Below are positions 44,167-54,174 of a DNA stretch of 64,000 nucleotides, piece by piece. How positions within the stretch are numbered: position 1 is the first letter of the stretch; each line of letters starts with the position of its first letter. The notes under the pieces are model-generated. The model worked only from the letters and a program-made list of their open reading frames with translations. It ran no database searches and was not told the origin of the DNA. A program made the translations under genes and the position numbers. Source of the stretch: Rubrivivax sp. (GTDB taxonomy: Bacteria > Pseudomonadota > Gammaproteobacteria > Burkholderiales > Burkholderiaceae_C). The stretch spans positions 19,321 to 83,320 of the forward strand of contig JAURZM010000014.1 in NCBI GenBank assembly GCA_030653385.1, in the 5' to 3' direction.

Positions 44167-45306
44167 CTACAACTTGACCAGCCCACCGGCCCGCACGCCC
44201 AAGAGCCGGATGCGCCGTGCCAGGTCCACCCGTTTCAGGCACTGACCTGCGGCGTGGCGGATGGCGGCCTTGTCCGCCACCGGTTCGGGCAGCGTCAGGT
44301 CGCGTGTGACGGTCTTGAAGTCGTCGAAGCGCAGCTTGATGCCGATGGTGCGGCCGGCGTAGCCCTTCTTCTGCAGGTCGGTGGCCACCTGCTCGGCCAG
44401 CTGCGTGAAGATGCGTGTCAGTTCGGCACGGTCGCGCACGGCATGCAGGTCGCGGTCGAAGGTGGTTTCGCGGCTCATGCTGACGGGTTCGCTGTGCGTC
44501 ACCAGCAGCCGGTCGTCCACACCGTGGGCCGCGTCGTGCAGCCAGCGGCCGTAACTGCGGCCGAAGTGTTCGGTCAGGAAAGCGCGGTCCTTGGCCGCCA
44601 GGTCGGCGATGGTGCGGATGCCCATGTCGGCCAGCTTGACGCCGGCCTTGGGGCCGATGCCGTTGATGCGTCGCACCGGCAGCGGCCAGATGCGCGTGGG
44701 CACCTCGGCCTGCGTCAACACGGTCAGGCCGTCGGGTTTGTCCAGTTCGCTGGCGATCTTGCTCAGCAGCTTGTTGGGCGTGACACCGACCGAACAACTC
44801 AGCCCCGTGGCGCGTTTGACGGTGTTGCGGATTTCCTGCGCCACCGCGCGCACGCCGCCGGTGGTGTCGAAGCCGATGGTGTCCTGCGCGCCGGGCACAT
44901 CGCTCAGGTCGATGTAGATCTCATCGATGCCACGGTCTTCGATGACCGGCGCCACCTCGGCCACTGCGGCCTTGAAGCGGCGGGAATAGTGGCGGTACTG
45001 GTCGAAGTCCACCGGCAGCAGCACCGCCTGCGGCGCCAGCGCGGCGGCTTTCATCAGGCCCATGCCGCTGTGCACACCGAAGTCGCGCGCAGCGTAGGTG
45101 GCGGTGGTGACGACGCCACGGCCGGCATAGCCGGCCAGCGTGGAGAAGGTGCGTGTGCCGCCGGGCAGCAACACCGGCTGGTGGCGCCGCCCGCCGCCGA
45201 TGACCACCGGCTGCCCGGCGAGTTCGGGGTAACGCAGCAGTTCCACCGAGGCATAGAAGGCATCCATGTCCAGGTGGGCGATCCAGCGGCGGGGTGGCAT
45301 GGGCAT
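44167..45306 (-). CDS. dinB: DNA polymerase IV (Y family)
   Basis: 379 residues from ATG 45306 (ATG 45300 is two codons later). The catalytic HLDMDAFYASVE is near residue 10, the SCSVGVTPNKLLSKIAS palm/thumb motif near 140-160, DEIYIDLSD holds the second acidic pair, and INGIGPKAGVKLADMGI is the helix-hairpin-helix. The little-finger domain follows with SMSRETTFDRDL. Pol IV carries out error-prone translesion synthesis. No canonical beta-clamp motif is obvious at the very C-terminus. No CTGT-N8-ACAG LexA box was seen upstream; the strong palindrome at 45404-45430 lies about 100 bases upstream. Confidence 0.94.
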   Translation of the reverse strand: MPMPPRRWIAHLDMDAFYASVELLRYPELAGQPVVIGGGRRHQPVLLPGGTRTFSTLAGYAGRGVVTTATYAARDFGVHSGMGLMKAAALAPQAVLLPVDFDQYRHYSRRFKAAVAEVAPVIEDRGIDEIYIDLSDVPGAQDTIGFDTTGGVRAVAQEIRNTVKRATGLSCSVGVTPNKLLSKIASELDKPDGLTVLTQAEVPTRIWPLPVRRINGIGPKAGVKLADMGIRTIADLAAKDRAFLTEHFGRSYGRWLHDAAHGVDDRLLVTHSEPVSMSRETTFDRDLHAVRDRAELTRIFTQLAEQVATDLQKKGYAGRTIGIKLRFDDFKTVTRDLTLPEPVADKAAIRHAAGQCLKRVDLARRIRLLGVRAGGLVKL

Positions 45307-45403
45307 GCAGTGGCGGTGTCGGCGGCGAGCGTAACGCGCGCGCGGCCCGTGGCCGCCAAGGGCCTCGACGTGGAGTTTTTGGCACGCCAGAAACACTTCG
45401 ACA

Positions 45404-45430
45404 TATAAATGTGCGAAACGCACATTTATA
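45404..45430. promoter_or_regulatory. Perfect 12-bp inverted repeat, probable operator
   Basis: TATAAATGTGCG (45404-45415), spacer AAA, then CGCACATTTATA (45419-45430) is an exact 12-bp inverted repeat. It lies in the divergent gap between dinB (start 45306) and the DUF5666 lipoprotein (start 45483). TATAAAT-like ends on both strands could be -10 elements, so a bound dimeric repressor would block transcription in both directions. It does not match the LexA box. Confidence 0.7.
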
Positions 45431-45482
45431 GTAGCCACCATGCGCAGGGCCGGCCCGGCCCACGCGTCCACCGGAGCACACC

Positions 45483-46709
45483 ATGTCTCAGCCTTTTCCC
45501 AACCCGTCTCTTTCGAGGCCCTCCCGCCGCACCCTGTTCACGGCCGGCCTGGCGCTGGCGTCGTCCGCCGTGCTGGTGGCTTGCGGCGGCGGCGGTGACA
45601 CCAGCACCGCACCATCCACGGGCAGTACGTCGCAGGCCAGCAGCTACGCACAAGGCCCCATCACCGGTTTCGGCTCGGTCTTTGTCGGCGGTGTGCGCTA
45701 CGACGACAGCGCAGCTGCGGTGGAAGACGACGACGGCAACACGATGTCGCGCAGCATGTTGAAGCTGGGCATGGTGGTGGAGGTGGATGCCGGGCGCATC
45801 GACCGCCTGGCCTCGACCGCGCTGGCGCTGCGCATCCGCTGGTCCAGCGAAGTGGTGGGCCCGGTGGGCACGGTGGATCCGCTGGCTTCGACTGTGCAGG
45901 TGCTGGGCCAGACCGTGTTGGTGACCAGCAGCACGCTCTTTGACGAAACGCTGATGGGCGGCCTGAGCGCGCTGACACCGGGGACCGTGGTCGAGGTCTA
46001 CGGCCTGCTGGACCCGTCGAACGGCCGCATCGTGGCCACCCGCATCGAAGCCGAGGACAGCGCCAGCGCCTACAAGGTGCGCGGCCAGATCACGAACCTG
46101 GACAGCACGGCCAAGACCTTCACCATCAACGGCCTGCCCATCAGCTACACCAACCTGCCGGGCGGCCTGGTTCCGCCGGGGCTGGTGAATGGCCAGTACG
46201 TGCGGGTCCGCCTGCAGACCACGCAGGTGGCGGGTGCCTGGGTGGCCACCGGCATCCGTGGTGGCCTGCGTGTGCCGCAGGCCGACCGCGACTCGCATGT
46301 CGAAGGCATCGTCACTTCCTTCACCAGCACCAGCACTTTCCAGGTCAATGGCCTGGCGGTGGATGCCAGCAACGCCCGCTTCCCCGACGGGACCGACGGC
46401 GTGCGCCTGGGCGCGCGGGTGGAGGTGGAGGGTGTGGTGGTCAATGGGGTCATCGTGGCCAGCAAGGTGGAAATCGAAGAGCGCCGCATCCCGGGTCCGC
46501 GCCAGTGGGAATTGCGCGGCGAAGTCGGCAGGCTGAACACCACCGACAAGACCTTCGCGCTGCGCGGGCTGACCGTGTGGTACGGCGGCACGGTGGACTA
46601 CCGCGACGGCAGCGAAACAAGGCTGAGCAACGGCGCCCGGGTCGAGGTCAAGGGTGTGCTGGCCGCCGACCGCACCCGGCTCGAAGCCAAGCGCATCGAG
46701 TTCAAGTGA
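45483..46709 (+). CDS. DUF5666-repeat lipoprotein, copy 1
   Basis: 408 residues. A twin-Arg/hydrophobic N-terminus ends in a lipobox-like VACGGGG (Cys at about 37), so it is probably a lipoprotein. The mature part contains the motif GPITGFGSVFVGGVRYDD, then four to five repeats of a 60-70 residue beta-rich unit. Each unit has a pattern like VRGQITNLDSTAKTFTINGL followed by GxxVEVxG, as in DUF5666. These look like small OB-like barrels. Function is unknown. It shares clear similarity with the gene at 47682, with a DUF6502 gene between them. Confidence 0.88.
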   Translation: MSQPFPNPSLSRPSRRTLFTAGLALASSAVLVACGGGGDTSTAPSTGSTSQASSYAQGPITGFGSVFVGGVRYDDSAAAVEDDDGNTMSRSMLKLGMVVEVDAGRIDRLASTALALRIRWSSEVVGPVGTVDPLASTVQVLGQTVLVTSSTLFDETLMGGLSALTPGTVVEVYGLLDPSNGRIVATRIEAEDSASAYKVRGQITNLDSTAKTFTINGLPISYTNLPGGLVPPGLVNGQYVRVRLQTTQVAGAWVATGIRGGLRVPQADRDSHVEGIVTSFTSTSTFQVNGLAVDASNARFPDGTDGVRLGARVEVEGVVVNGVIVASKVEIEERRIPGPRQWELRGEVGRLNTTDKTFALRGLTVWYGGTVDYRDGSETRLSNGARVEVKGVLAADRTRLEAKRIEFK

Positions 46710-46777
46710 CCCGCCGCCCCCGCGCAGCGTCATGAACCCACGGGCCGGCCGCTACAGTGCGGTCGGCCCGATTCGCC

Positions 46778-47680
46778 ATGAGCAGCCCCGACCCCACCGC
46801 ACCCGAACACAGCCCCGAACAGCAGGCGCTGCAGGACGCGCTGGCCGGCCTGATGGCGTCGGTGGCGCGGCTGGGTGTGGCGCAGGGGCTGCCTTATGCC
46901 CAGGTCGAAGAGATGTTGCGCCTGGCCTTTGTGCAGGCCGCATCGGCGGCACATCCGGGCTTGCCCGAACACCGAAAGGTCAGCCGCATCAGCACCAGCA
47001 CCGGCATCAACCGGCGCGAGGTTTCGCGCCTGGTGCAGCAGCAGCCGCGCGCGGCCGCACCCCGCAGCCGCTCGCTGGCCAGCGAGGTGTTTGCGCACTG
47101 GCGCACGGTGGCGCCCTACCTCGACCCGCTGGCCCAGCCGCGGGTGCTGCCGCGCCTGGGCGAAGCGCCCAGCTTCGAGACCCTGGCGCAGACCGTCACC
47201 CGCGACGTGCACCCGCGCAGCCTGCTGGACGAACTGGTGCGCCTGGGCCTGGCGCGCTGGGACGAAGCGCAAGACACCGTCAGCCTGCTCAGCCGCACCT
47301 TCACCGCAAGCGGCGACCAGACCCGGCAGCTGGCCTTCCTGGGCGACAACGTGGGTGACCACCTGCGCGCCGCGGTCGACAACGTGCTGGCCGGCAGCAC
47401 GCGGCTGCACTTCGAACAGGCCGTGTTTGCCGACGGCCTGAGCGCGGCCTCCATCGCATCCGTGCGGCCCGCCGTGCATGAACAGTGGCAGGCCTTGCTG
47501 AGGGCCCTGGTGCCGGCGCTGGAAGCGCGGGTCGAGGCCGATGCCCAGAACACCCCCCCACCGCAGGGCCGTCTGCGTGTGGGCCTGTACACCTATCACG
47601 AGGGTGACGCGGCCGACGCAACAGCGCCTGCCGGGCCACCACGCAAAGCCCCGCCCGTGCGGGCCAAGCGAAAGACTTGA
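46778..47680 (+). CDS. DUF6502 family protein
   Basis: 300 residues. The N-terminal half has an all-helical, DNA-binding look: ALAGLMASVARLGVAQGLPY followed by KVSRISTSTGINRREVSRLVQ, which reads like a winged-helix recognition motif. The second half holds LDELVRLGLARWD and FLGDNVGDHLRAAVDNVLAG. This matches my recollection of DUF6502, function unknown. ATG 46778 was chosen over GTG 46757, seven codons earlier. The next gene starts one base after its stop. It may regulate the two neighbouring lipoprotein genes; that is inference. Confidence 0.8.
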   Translation: MSSPDPTAPEHSPEQQALQDALAGLMASVARLGVAQGLPYAQVEEMLRLAFVQAASAAHPGLPEHRKVSRISTSTGINRREVSRLVQQQPRAAAPRSRSLASEVFAHWRTVAPYLDPLAQPRVLPRLGEAPSFETLAQTVTRDVHPRSLLDELVRLGLARWDEAQDTVSLLSRTFTASGDQTRQLAFLGDNVGDHLRAAVDNVLAGSTRLHFEQAVFADGLSAASIASVRPAVHEQWQALLRALVPALEARVEADAQNTPPPQGRLRVGLYTYHEGDAADATAPAGPPRKAPPVRAKRKT

Positions 47681-47681
47681 A

Positions 47682-48872
47682 ATGCATGCTCGACTGAACA
47701 CCCGCTTTCCGCGCCTGGCCTGTGCGCTGGCGCTTTCCTTGAGCCTGGCGCTCACGTCTTGCGGCGGCGGTGTGGGCACCGGCGGCACAGGCGGCGAAAG
47801 TTATGCCGCCGGTCCCATCACCGGCTTTGGCTCGGTCATCGTGGGCGGTGTGCGCTTCGACGACACAGCGGCCACGGTCGAAGACGGTGAAGGCGGCGTG
47901 CGGTCTCGCGACGAGTTGCGCCTGGGCATGACGGTCGAAGTGAACGGTTCGGCCATCACCACTGGCAGCAGCGGCCCCGTGGCCAGCGCCAGCCGCATCC
48001 GCTTCGAAAGCGAACTCTCGGGCCTGGTGGGCCTGGTGGATGCGGCCGGCGGCAGCTTCACGATGCTGGGCCAGCGTGTGACGGTGGACGACAGCACCGT
48101 GTTCGACGAGCGCCTGACGGGGGGGCTGGCTGGCCTGGGCACCGGCCAGCCGCTCGAGGTGTTTGCCAGCTTCGACGCCGCCGGTCAGCGCTACCGCGCC
48201 ACCCGCATCGAACCCGCCGCGCTGGCACGCGGCCTGCGGCTGCGCGGCCAGGTGTCGCAGGTGGACACCGTGGCCCGCACGCTGCGGGTGGGCGGGGTCA
48301 GCTACAGCTACGCCGGTGCCACCCACGTGCCGGCTGGCCTGGCGGCCGGGCAATTTGTGCGGCTGCGCATGGAGTTCGACTTGCTGCCGGCGCCGCGCTG
48401 GGTGGTGCAGTCTTTCGGACTGGCCTGGCAGCCCCTGGCCGACGCCGACGGCCTCAAGGTCGAGGGGCTGATCAGCAGCTTCACGTCCAGCAGCAGCTTC
48501 AGTGTCAATGGCCGCACGGTCAACGCCACGGCAGCCAGTTTCCCCGACGGCACCGCCGGGCTGGCGCTGGGCGTGCGGGTTGAGGTCGAAGGGGCGGTGC
48601 GCAGCGGCGTGCTGCAAGCGGCCAAGGTGTCGATCGAAAGCGACGACGACGTGCGCGACCGGGGATTCGAACTGGAAGGTGCAATCTCGACGGTCGACAC
48701 CCTGGGGCGCACCATCACGGTTCGTGGCGTGCTCGTGGGCACGGCGCGCCCCGACCTGCGGCTGGAAGGGGGTGTCGAGAGCGACCTGCGTGTCGGCCGC
48801 CGCGTCGAAGTGCGTGGGGTGCTGGCGCCCGACCGCCGCAGCGTCGATGCCACGCGCATCCGCTTTCGCTGA
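47682..48872 (+). CDS. DUF5666-repeat lipoprotein, copy 2
   Basis: 396 residues. A signal sequence ends in SLALTSCGGG (lipobox Cys at about 27). The mature part repeats the pattern of copy 1: GPITGFGSVIVGGVRFDD, EVNGSAI, SGLVGLVDAAGGSFTMLGQ, SSFTSSSSFSVNGRTV and a final VEVRGVLAPDRRSVDATRIR. Copy 1 has the matching TSFTSTSTFQVNGLAV and VEVKGVLAADRTRLEAKRI, so the two are paralogs over their whole length. The start lies one base after the DUF6502 stop, so they are cotranscribed. Function unknown. Confidence 0.88.
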   Translation: MHARLNTRFPRLACALALSLSLALTSCGGGVGTGGTGGESYAAGPITGFGSVIVGGVRFDDTAATVEDGEGGVRSRDELRLGMTVEVNGSAITTGSSGPVASASRIRFESELSGLVGLVDAAGGSFTMLGQRVTVDDSTVFDERLTGGLAGLGTGQPLEVFASFDAAGQRYRATRIEPAALARGLRLRGQVSQVDTVARTLRVGGVSYSYAGATHVPAGLAAGQFVRLRMEFDLLPAPRWVVQSFGLAWQPLADADGLKVEGLISSFTSSSSFSVNGRTVNATAASFPDGTAGLALGVRVEVEGAVRSGVLQAAKVSIESDDDVRDRGFELEGAISTVDTLGRTITVRGVLVGTARPDLRLEGGVESDLRVGRRVEVRGVLAPDRRSVDATRIRFR

Positions 48873-48952
48873 GCGTGCCTGGCTTGACCGACTGGCGGTG
48901 CTGCCTACACTGGGCGACGTCACACTGGTGATGACACGCCCACGGAGCCGCC

Positions 48953-49294
48953 ATGAATCCTGCAACTGCACGGCCTGATTTCCCCGAGCAGCGGGCCCTG
49001 ACAGCGTCGACGCTGGCCCTGGTGGTGGCCGTCGGCGGTGTGGCGATGTTCCTTCCTCCCTTGGTCAAACACACGGTGGAGATGCCCTTGCGTGCGGTGG
49101 CCGCGGGCCTGGCGATGGCCTGTGTGATGGTGTTGCACTGGGTGTTCCTGGGCCTGGCGGCGCAGCGCATGCAGCGCTCGGTGGCCGGTTGGGTGAGCTT
49201 GTCGGTACTGCTGTTTCCGGTGGGCAGTGCCACGGCGCTGATCCTGCTGGGCTGGTTTGCCGACGAACGGCGTGCGCCGCGTGCGGCGGTGTGA
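48953..49294 (+). CDS. Small membrane protein, unknown function
   Basis: 113 residues with three hydrophobic segments at about 17-36, 46-70 and 80-100, a short polar N-terminus and an Arg-rich end (ADERRAPRAAV). No family is recognised. The frame is supported by its clear membrane pattern and by its place in a run of same-strand genes. The ATG at 48953 follows GGAG with suitable spacing. It could be an accessory subunit or a stand-alone small inner-membrane protein. Confidence 0.68.
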   Translation: MNPATARPDFPEQRALTASTLALVVAVGGVAMFLPPLVKHTVEMPLRAVAAGLAMACVMVLHWVFLGLAAQRMQRSVAGWVSLSVLLFPVGSATALILLGWFADERRAPRAAV

Positions 49295-49303
49295 GCGCTG
49301 CCC

Positions 49304-50380
49304 TTGCCCGAAACCGCCCCTCACCAGCGCCTGCGCCAGGAGCTGCGCTTCGCCCACCTGCCGTCGGGCGCGCGCATTGCCTGGGCGCGCAACGGCCAGG
49401 GCCCGCCGCTGCTGCGGGCTGCGCACTGGATGACACACGTCGAATACGACGCCGAGTCGGCACTCTACCGGCCCTGGCTCGAACGCCTGGGCCGTGCACT
49501 CACCATCTACCGCTTCGATGAACGCGGCAGCGGCCTGTCGGGCCAGGACAATGTGACGCCCAGCCTGGAATCGGCGGTCGAAGAACTGGCCGTGGTGATG
49601 GACGCCGCCGGCCTGCAGCGTGCCGCCTTGCTGGGCATCTCGGGCGGTGCCGCACCGGCCATCGCCTACGCCGCGCGCCACCCCGATCGCGTGAGTGCGC
49701 TTGTGCTTCTCGGTGGCTACGCGCAGGGCCTGATGCAGGGCCTGCCGTCGGTCGAGCAGCTGGCTTATGTGCAGGCACAGGCGCAACTGATCGAACTGGG
49801 CTGGGGCGTGCGCAATTCGCCGGTGCAGCAGTTCATCACCGCTACCATGCTGCCTGACGGCACCCCCGAGCAGGTGGCGGCGCTGAACGAGCAGCAGCGA
49901 CGCTCGTGCGACGGCCGCCAGGCCAAGGCCATTTTCCTGTCGCGGTTGAACCTGGACGTGCGGGCCGAACTGGCCGCGGTGCGCTGCCCGACGCTGGTGC
50001 TGCACGCCGAAGGTGATGCTGCGGTCAGCGTCGAACGCGGGCGCGAACTGGCGGCGGCCATCCCGGGCGCGCGCTTCGAGTCGCTGCGCACACGCAACCA
50101 CGTGCCCATGGCCGGCGAACCGGCCTTCGAACGGTTCTGCGACGCGGTGGCCGAGTTCGTGGGGCCTGCACCCGAGGCCGGCGCCGGCCAGGCCTTCACG
50201 CCGCGCGAGCGCCAGTTGCTGGCGCTGGTGGCGCGCGGGCGTGACAACCTGCAGATTGCCGCCGAGCTGGGTCTGGCCGACAAGACGGTGCGCAACGCGC
50301 TGTCGCTGCTGTACAGCCGATTGGGTGTGGACGGACGCAGCCACGCCGTGGTGCGGGCACGCGAACTCGGCTTCAGCTGA
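49304..50380 (+). CDS. Alpha/beta-hydrolase fused to a C-terminal LuxR-type DNA-binding domain
   Basis: 358 residues from TTG 49304 (no ATG is available near the domain start). Residues about 10-285 are an alpha/beta hydrolase: YRFDERGSGLSG, nucleophile elbow LLGISGGAAPAIAYAARHP (Ser in GISGG), the acid in LVLHAEGDAAVS and a histidine in RTRNHVPM. Residues about 295-358 are a LuxR helix-turn-helix (FTPRERQLLALVARGRDN, then DKTVRNALSLLYSRLG). The whole reads as a one-component regulator sensing a small ester, lactone or amide through its hydrolase domain. The regulated gene is unknown. Confidence 0.88.
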   Translation: MPETAPHQRLRQELRFAHLPSGARIAWARNGQGPPLLRAAHWMTHVEYDAESALYRPWLERLGRALTIYRFDERGSGLSGQDNVTPSLESAVEELAVVMDAAGLQRAALLGISGGAAPAIAYAARHPDRVSALVLLGGYAQGLMQGLPSVEQLAYVQAQAQLIELGWGVRNSPVQQFITATMLPDGTPEQVAALNEQQRRSCDGRQAKAIFLSRLNLDVRAELAAVRCPTLVLHAEGDAAVSVERGRELAAAIPGARFESLRTRNHVPMAGEPAFERFCDAVAEFVGPAPEAGAGQAFTPRERQLLALVARGRDNLQIAAELGLADKTVRNALSLLYSRLGVDGRSHAVVRARELGFS

Positions 50381-50525
50381 CCCCTGGATCGTGGGGGTGG
50401 TGGGACTCATGTCCCGGTGCCCGGCCCGCTGCGCGCGCAGGGTGTGACCCGTTCGGACAGTTGTCCCGTGGCGCCAGGGGCCGCGGCCGCTTGCAATGGG
50501 ACTCCTCAAATCCGGAGTTCATCCC

Positions 50526-50924
50526 ATGAAGCTTTTGTCTTGCAGCCCGACCCCGGGCTCGCGATCACTGCAGGTCTTCGGCTTGTACCTGTGCGGCACA
50601 GGCGCACTGCTCTTGCTGGCGCCCGCCGTGCTGCTGGCCCCGCTGGACTTGCCGGTGCCGCAGGACGTCTGGATCCACATCCTGGGCGTCGTGGCCCTGG
50701 CGCTGGGTTTCAGCGACCTGATGGCCGCCCGCGAAGGGGGTGTCAGTCTGCTGAGGGCATCGGTCTGGCGCCGCGCCTTGGCCGGTGTGGCACTGCTGGC
50801 GCTGGTGCTGGCCGCCATGGCGCCTGCTGCCGTGTTGCTGTTCGCCCTGGTCGACATGGCCGCCGCGGTCTGGACGGCACTGGCCATGCGCTGCACCCCT
50901 TTGACCACCCTGCAAACCGCCTGA
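50526..50924 (+). CDS. Small multi-pass membrane protein, unknown function
   Basis: 132 residues with four hydrophobic segments (about 18-38, 48-64, 80-98 and 98-120) separated by short loops containing a conserved-looking LPVPQDVWIHILGVVALALG. The layout resembles small DoxX-like or DUF-type four-helix membrane proteins; no firm family. ATG 50526 is preferred to the in-frame ATG at 50496. It is followed after 7 bases by the PEP-CTERM gene and may share its transcript. Confidence 0.7.
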   Translation: MKLLSCSPTPGSRSLQVFGLYLCGTGALLLLAPAVLLAPLDLPVPQDVWIHILGVVALALGFSDLMAAREGGVSLLRASVWRRALAGVALLALVLAAMAPAAVLLFALVDMAAAVWTALAMRCTPLTTLQTA

Positions 50925-51480
50925 GGCCAACATGACCCGTTTCAAACCCTGGAAACTCCTGGCCTGCACCGGGCTGGCGGCGCTGAGCCACATCGCACAA
51001 GCCGAGTTCGTGCCCTTCAGTGCCGTGGTGGACGGCAGCTCGGAAATCGTCGAGGTCGTCGACCCCAGCGGACCCGTCGTGCGCGTGCAGACCGCCGCGC
51101 TGGGCGTGGGGTCCTTCGGCTCGCTGAACTACTTCTCTGGCGACCTGCTGAACCTGGCCACCGGCGAAGGCCGTGGCAGCAACCGCTTCGTGATGGTCGA
51201 CGGCGATGAACTCTTCGGCAACTTCGACGTGCAGATGCTGCCCGGCCTGGACCCTTCGCTGTTCACGCTGAGCGGCCTGGTCACCTTTGTCGGCGGCACC
51301 GGTGACTTTCTGAACGCCCGTGGCAGCGCGGCCTTCAACGGCACCGGGCAGTTCATCGCCGCCAGCCTGGCACTGACCCACTTCGAGTTCGTGGGTCGCG
51401 TCGACGTGGCCGATGTGCCCGAACCCGCGACCCTGTTGCTGGTGGCTGCAGCGCTGGTGCTGATGGCCGGGCTCGCCCGA

Positions 51481-52896
<1,416 letters not shown>

Positions 52897-52952
52897 GCGG
52901 TGGTTCGGGCCCAGGGGCCGCTGCGGATGAACTTCGTATTATCCGGCCCGAC

Positions 52953-54164
52953 ATGACAGCACCCGGCCCCACCGACCCACCCAGCAAGGACACCCGCCTG
53001 CTGGGCATCGACCTGTCGGCGATGCCCACCCGGCCGGCCAGCCTGTGGCCCGAGAGCACCCGCGCTGGCGGTGCCAGTTCCAGCTTCGTGCCCACCCGCT
53101 TCGACCCGCTGGCCGAAGAACGCGCGCGCATCGACGAACTGGGTGCCGCGGCTTTCGACGTCTGCCACCCCGCGCTGGCGCTGCGTGCGGTGCTGCTGGT
53201 GCAGGCCGTGCTGGCGCTGGTGGCGCTGGTGCATGCGCAGGACACGCTGCAGTGGCTGGAACGTCAGGCCACGCTGGCTTTTGGTGGTGTCGCGGCCACG
53301 GGGCTGTGGCTGGTGCTGCTGTGCGCCATGCGCCGACCGCTGCGCCGTTTGCCCGCGGCCGGCCGGGCCGCGCTGGTGCTCCTGCTGGGTGCAGCAACCG
53401 CAGCCGCGGTCTGGTTGCCGCTGGCCTGGGCCGGGCTGGTGCAGGGCGGCGGGCTGCAGCTGGCGGCCGTGCTGTTGGGCGGCCTGGCCATCGCCGCCGT
53501 GTTGTGGGCCTGGCTGGACTTGCGCGCCCGCATCTGGCACCCCGCCAACGCCAGCGCGCGCCTGGCCGAATTGCAGTCGCGCATCCGCCCGCACTTCCTG
53601 TTCAACGCCTTGAACACCGCGCTGGCGCTGGTGCGGGTGGACCCGGCGCGGGCCGAAAGCGTGCTGGAAGACCTGTCGCAGCTGTTCCGTGTCGCGCTGG
53701 CCGAAGTGGGCACCTCGGTGACGCTGGACGACGAGATCGACCTCGCGCGCCGCTACCTGGCCATCGAGCAGGTGCGATTCGGCCAGCGGCTGGTGGTGCA
53801 CTGGGACGTCGACCCGCACACCGGCCAGTCGCGCTTGCCGCCGCTGGTGCTGCAGCCGCTGGTGGAAAACGCGGTGCGCCACGGCATCGAACCGGCCATG
53901 ACCGGTGGGCGTGTGTGGGTGCAGACGCAACGGCAGCGTGGGCAGGTGGTGGTGACGGTGAGCAACACCTTGGCCGACGACGAAGACGCCGGCGTCCCCG
54001 GCCTGGCGGCCCAGGGCCACGGCATGGCGCTGCACAACGTGCGCGAGCGCCTGCGCCTGCTGCACGACGTGGCCGCGCAATGTGATGTGTGGCGTGACGA
54101 GGTGCTGCCGGGTGGCGCGCCGGGCGCCTGTTTCCACGCCCGCATCGTCTTGCCCGCCCCTTGA
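52953..54164 (+). CDS. LytS/YehU-family sensor histidine kinase
   Basis: 403 residues. The N-terminal 70 residues are polar, four hydrophobic segments follow (about 75-195), and then a His_kinase domain with QSRIRPHFLFNALNTALAL (phosphoacceptor His at about 215). The ATPase domain contains LPPLVLQPLVENAVRHGIEP and GHGMALHNVRERL. It is the usual betaproteobacterial partner of the LytTR regulator that follows after 10 bases, similar to AlgZ/FimS upstream of AlgR. The stimulus is unknown. Length is longer than LytS-type minimum because of the polar N-terminal leader. Confidence 0.92.
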   Translation: MTAPGPTDPPSKDTRLLGIDLSAMPTRPASLWPESTRAGGASSSFVPTRFDPLAEERARIDELGAAAFDVCHPALALRAVLLVQAVLALVALVHAQDTLQWLERQATLAFGGVAATGLWLVLLCAMRRPLRRLPAAGRAALVLLLGAATAAAVWLPLAWAGLVQGGGLQLAAVLLGGLAIAAVLWAWLDLRARIWHPANASARLAELQSRIRPHFLFNALNTALALVRVDPARAESVLEDLSQLFRVALAEVGTSVTLDDEIDLARRYLAIEQVRFGQRLVVHWDVDPHTGQSRLPPLVLQPLVENAVRHGIEPAMTGGRVWVQTQRQRGQVVVTVSNTLADDEDAGVPGLAAQGHGMALHNVRERLRLLHDVAAQCDVWRDEVLPGGAPGACFHARIVLPAP

Positions 54165-54174
54165 AAAAACGCCG

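Noticed and set aside
45404..45430. LexA (SOS) box for dinB
   Set aside because: No CTGT-N8-ACAG pattern; the palindrome core is GTGCG-AAA-CGCAC and it lies about 100 bases from the dinB start.
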